From Promethearchaeota archaeon (GTDB lineage: Archaea > Asgardarchaeota > Lokiarchaeia > Sigyniarchaeales > SOKP01): a stretch of 6,755 bases of DNA. This document shows, in pieces, positions 5,251-6,755 of this stretch. The position numbers and the translations under genes are program-made. Location: NCBI GenBank assembly GCA_030606095.1, contig JAUWHC010000145.1, positions 1 through 6,755 on the forward strand, written 5' to 3'. How positions within the stretch are numbered: the stretch's first letter is position 1; each line of letters opens with the position of its first letter. Under the pieces are notes generated by a model. It saw nothing but the letters and a program-made list of their open reading frames with translations. It had not been told where the DNA came from and did no database searches.

Positions 5251-5967
5251 ATGACTCTTTATCAAATGACACCGACTCGTATCATAACGATATATGTAGC
5301 CCAAGGATTTATGTGCCTTTTTTTCCTTTTTTTGGCGTTCAAAATTCTCAAAAGAGATAGGAAACGATTAAATGTAATCTTTTCAGGATTTTATATATCT
5401 CCTGCTATTGGATTTATTATAAATTTTATTTATGCTCCTCTTACCGATGTATCTGTTGTGCTAATGCTAAACTTTCTCACTAACTTTTTTATCTTCAATT
5501 CTTCAATATTTATTGTAGTTTTTAATTTAATTCTTTTAAAATCTGAAAAGGCAATTACAACAAGGAAGCAATTAATTATTTTTATTGTGTATGGTATTGC
5601 TATGTTTTCAATGATAGTATTTTTATTTATTCCTGGTTTTGGTGTTACTTTTAACGAAAATTGGAGTCCTATTTGGAGCTTCCCGTTCTTTATATATCTT
5701 TTAGTAATCGAAACTATTGGAACAGTATCAGGACTTTATCTATCATTTCAGATTTATAAAAAATTTGAAGATGAGACATTAAAAAAAAAGTGGAAATTCT
5801 TTATATTCGGATTATCCTTTATTTATATCTTTATGTATGGAATTTTTATCTCTAATACTTTAAATATTCCCGACTTTAGAACTATAATAGGAGTAGTAGG
5901 CCTGATATTAGCCCTTGTAGGAGCTTATTTGATGTATTACGGCGTTGGGCGTCAAATAGAGAAATAA
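5251..5967 (+). CDS. Seven-helix membrane protein of unknown function, paralogue B
   Basis: The 238-residue protein has seven predicted helices at the same spacing as paralogue A, 182 bases upstream. The conserved positions are QG (18-19), ILKR (32-35), LN.I.SG.Y (40-48), W138-S-P-I-W142-S-F-P-F (138-146), KKKWK.F, ISNTL (200-204), PDFR and a C-terminal YYGVGRQ. Helices 3-4 and 5-7 have diverged far more than helices 1-2 and the loops, which suggests that the first helices and the W-x-P-x-W loop carry a shared function, while membrane faces have changed. Like its partner it has no extramembrane domain. A seven-helix sensor or receptor-like role is possible, but not shown by sequence; no retinal-binding lysine motif was recognised in helix 7. 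The ATG has GTGA seven bases before it. The region upstream carries a tandem repeat not found before paralogue A, so the two are probably regulated differently. Confidence 0.85.
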   Translation: MTLYQMTPTRIITIYVAQGFMCLFFLFLAFKILKRDRKRLNVIFSGFYISPAIGFIINFIYAPLTDVSVVLMLNFLTNFFIFNSSIFIVVFNLILLKSEKAITTRKQLIIFIVYGIAMFSMIVFLFIPGFGVTFNENWSPIWSFPFFIYLLVIETIGTVSGLYLSFQIYKKFEDETLKKKWKFFIFGLSFIYIFMYGIFISNTLNIPDFRTIIGVVGLILALVGAYLMYYGVGRQIEK

Positions 5968-6018
5968 TTTTTACAAAAATCTTTTCTTTTTTTTTTCATC
6001 TAAAATTTTATCTTTTAG
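5968..6018 (+). terminator. Poly-T terminator after paralogue B
   Basis: A ten-base T run (5987-5996), preceded and followed by shorter T tracts, lies 20 bases after the TAA stop. This is the strongest hairpin-free termination signal in the window. Confidence 0.6.
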
Positions 6019-6141
6019 TATTGCAATTATTTATTATTATAGATAAATTCAAAATTAGTGTAGGTTAAATTTCTTTTTAATTCATTCAAGTAGTAATATT
6101 TGTCATTCTCAAGTTGAATAATACATATAAAAGTGTTTTTT

Positions 6142-6489
6142 ATGTCTAATGAGCTCGAACGGGTTAGAGGTGTTGGACCAATAGCTGCTGTCAACCTTAA
6201 TAAAGCAGGTGTAAAAACAATTGAAGAAATCTCTAACTCTACAACAGAAGAGCTAGCATGGATTAAGGGAATTGGCATTATCTCGGCGAAAAAAATAATA
6301 GAAAACGCGAATGAATTACTTCAGCTAGAGAAAAGCATCCAGAAAGTTTTAGATTCAATAAAAGAGAACTTTGTGAAAAATTGCCCGAAATGTGGTGGAA
6401 CTATGAAAAGCAAATATATTATTCTCGGACCTGATCGGCGATTAAAAGCAAAACAGTGTAGTATATGTAAATTTTATTTACCAGAGTAA
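6142..6489 (+). CDS. Double helix-hairpin-helix protein with C-terminal zinc ribbon
   Basis: The 115-residue protein has two parts. Residues 1-60 form a tandem helix-hairpin-helix domain (HHH_5-like, as in RuvA, UvrC and Rad51 N-termini): LERVRGVGPIAAVNLNKAG (first hairpin GVGP, 10-13) and LAWIKGIGIISAKKIIENA (second hairpin GIGI, 43-46). Such domains bind the DNA backbone without sequence specificity. A short helical linker (61-79, QLEKSIQKVLDSIKENF) leads to a zinc ribbon, CPKC (81-84) and CSIC (106-109), separated by KSKYIILGPDRRLKAK. A DNA-binding or nucleic-acid repair/transcription accessory role is inferred; no catalytic domain is present. A GTG at 6133 in the same frame would add three residues, but ATG at 6142 is preferred because the extra residues are not domain-like. 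No clear ribosome site is seen. The gene stands alone, and its end lies 26 bases from the end of the convergent exchanger gene. Confidence 0.82.
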   Translation: MSNELERVRGVGPIAAVNLNKAGVKTIEEISNSTTEELAWIKGIGIISAKKIIENANELLQLEKSIQKVLDSIKENFVKNCPKCGGTMKSKYIILGPDRRLKAKQCSICKFYLPE

Positions 6490-6515
6490 TCGTATTAACT
6501 TAAGAAAGTCGGAAA

Positions 6516-6755
6516 TTAAAATCCTAATCCAAAAAGAAATATGAAAGCCATTATATAAAGGAATATAAAAAATACTCCAGATTTTTTGTCCATTTTTTGT
6601 CTGACTGCTACTACAACAATTACAATTATACTAACAAAGAGCGTATATAAAACCGTAGGGACCGCTAATTCTGCTGAAACCGGTTGAGGGAAGAAGACTT
6701 GGCCAATGCCTATAGATAAAGTAGAATCAACGATACAAGAACCAACTATATCTCC
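6516..6755 (-). CDS. Cation/Ca2+ exchanger (CaCA, Na+/Ca2+ exchanger-like), C-terminal part
   Basis: The frame is open to the window edge; 79 C-terminal residues are visible, and the N-terminal part lies beyond the end. The fragment opens with GDIVGSCIVDSTLSIGIG, matching the second alpha-repeat helix (GDxxGSNxxD/N) of CaCA exchangers. S6 and D10 fall where the archaeal exchanger NCX_Mj has Ser236 and Asp240, which coordinate the ion. The canonical Asn after GS is Cys here. Two more hydrophobic helices follow (about residues 31-51 and 59-79), and the distance from the Asp to the C-terminus (69 residues) is close to that in NCX_Mj (about 62). The protein would exchange Na+ or H+ for Ca2+ across the cell membrane. 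The last residues are hydrophobic (FLFGLGF), so the C-terminus is at the end of helix 10. Ion specificity cannot be read from the fragment. Confidence 0.8.
   Translation of the reverse strand, partial: GDIVGSCIVDSTLSIGIGQVFFPQPVSAELAVPTVLYTLFVSIIVIVVVAVRQKMDKKSGVFFIFLYIMAFIFLFGLGF

Noticed and set aside
6119..6133. TATA-like TACATATAAAAG just before the helix-hairpin-helix gene
   Set aside because: A start 26 bases downstream would fall inside the gene, after the ATG at 6142, so it does not fit as this gene's promoter.
6027..6278. 83-codon open frame on the minus strand
   Set aside because: It overlaps the helix-hairpin-helix gene, and its other half is AT-rich intergenic DNA; composition is not coding-like.

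Overview
The window is AT-rich (roughly 30% GC by eye) and has compact archaeal-style gene spacing. AT-rich TATA-like boxes sit about 26-28 bases upstream of several starts, and strong Shine-Dalgarno sites are few. The gene content includes a non-pyrrolysine MttB-type methyltransferase, a Ras-like protein with degenerate nucleotide motifs, helix-hairpin-helix and zinc-ribbon small proteins, and many membrane proteins. This fits an Asgard archaeon, most likely of Lokiarchaeia (Promethearchaeota) type. That assignment is an inference from gene content, not from a marker gene.

Left part (1-2196): a two-gene plus-strand unit. The first gene is the 3' part of a homocysteine S-methyltransferase domain protein with its three zinc cysteines intact. 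Twenty-one bases later comes an MttB-family (trimethylamine/glycine betaine-type) corrinoid methyltransferase with no in-frame amber codon. Together they suggest demethylation of a quaternary amine or betaine, with methyl transfer through a corrinoid protein to homocysteine or another thiol acceptor. No corrinoid protein is visible, so one would have to lie upstream or elsewhere.

Centre (2208-3826): a minus-strand EamA/DMT transporter converges on the MttB gene with 11 bases between them. It diverges from a plus-strand gene, starting at TTG, for a Ras-like fold protein whose Walker A, switch II and NKxD motifs are all eroded (a candidate pseudoGTPase).

Right-centre (4013-5967): a 62-residue zinc-ribbon protein is followed by two tandem paralogues of a seven-helix membrane protein of unknown function. 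Each paralogue has its own intergenic region with promoter-like or repeat structure.

Right end (6142-6755): a small protein combining a double helix-hairpin-helix with a C-terminal zinc ribbon converges on the C-terminal 79 residues of a cation/Ca2+ exchanger (CaCA) on the minus strand, cut by the window edge.

No RNA gene, CRISPR array, insertion sequence or integrase was seen, and no gene-free stretch exceeds 200 bases. The least-described material is the pseudoGTPase, the tandem seven-helix pair and the two small zinc proteins. The best candidate for a working pathway is the methyltransferase pair.
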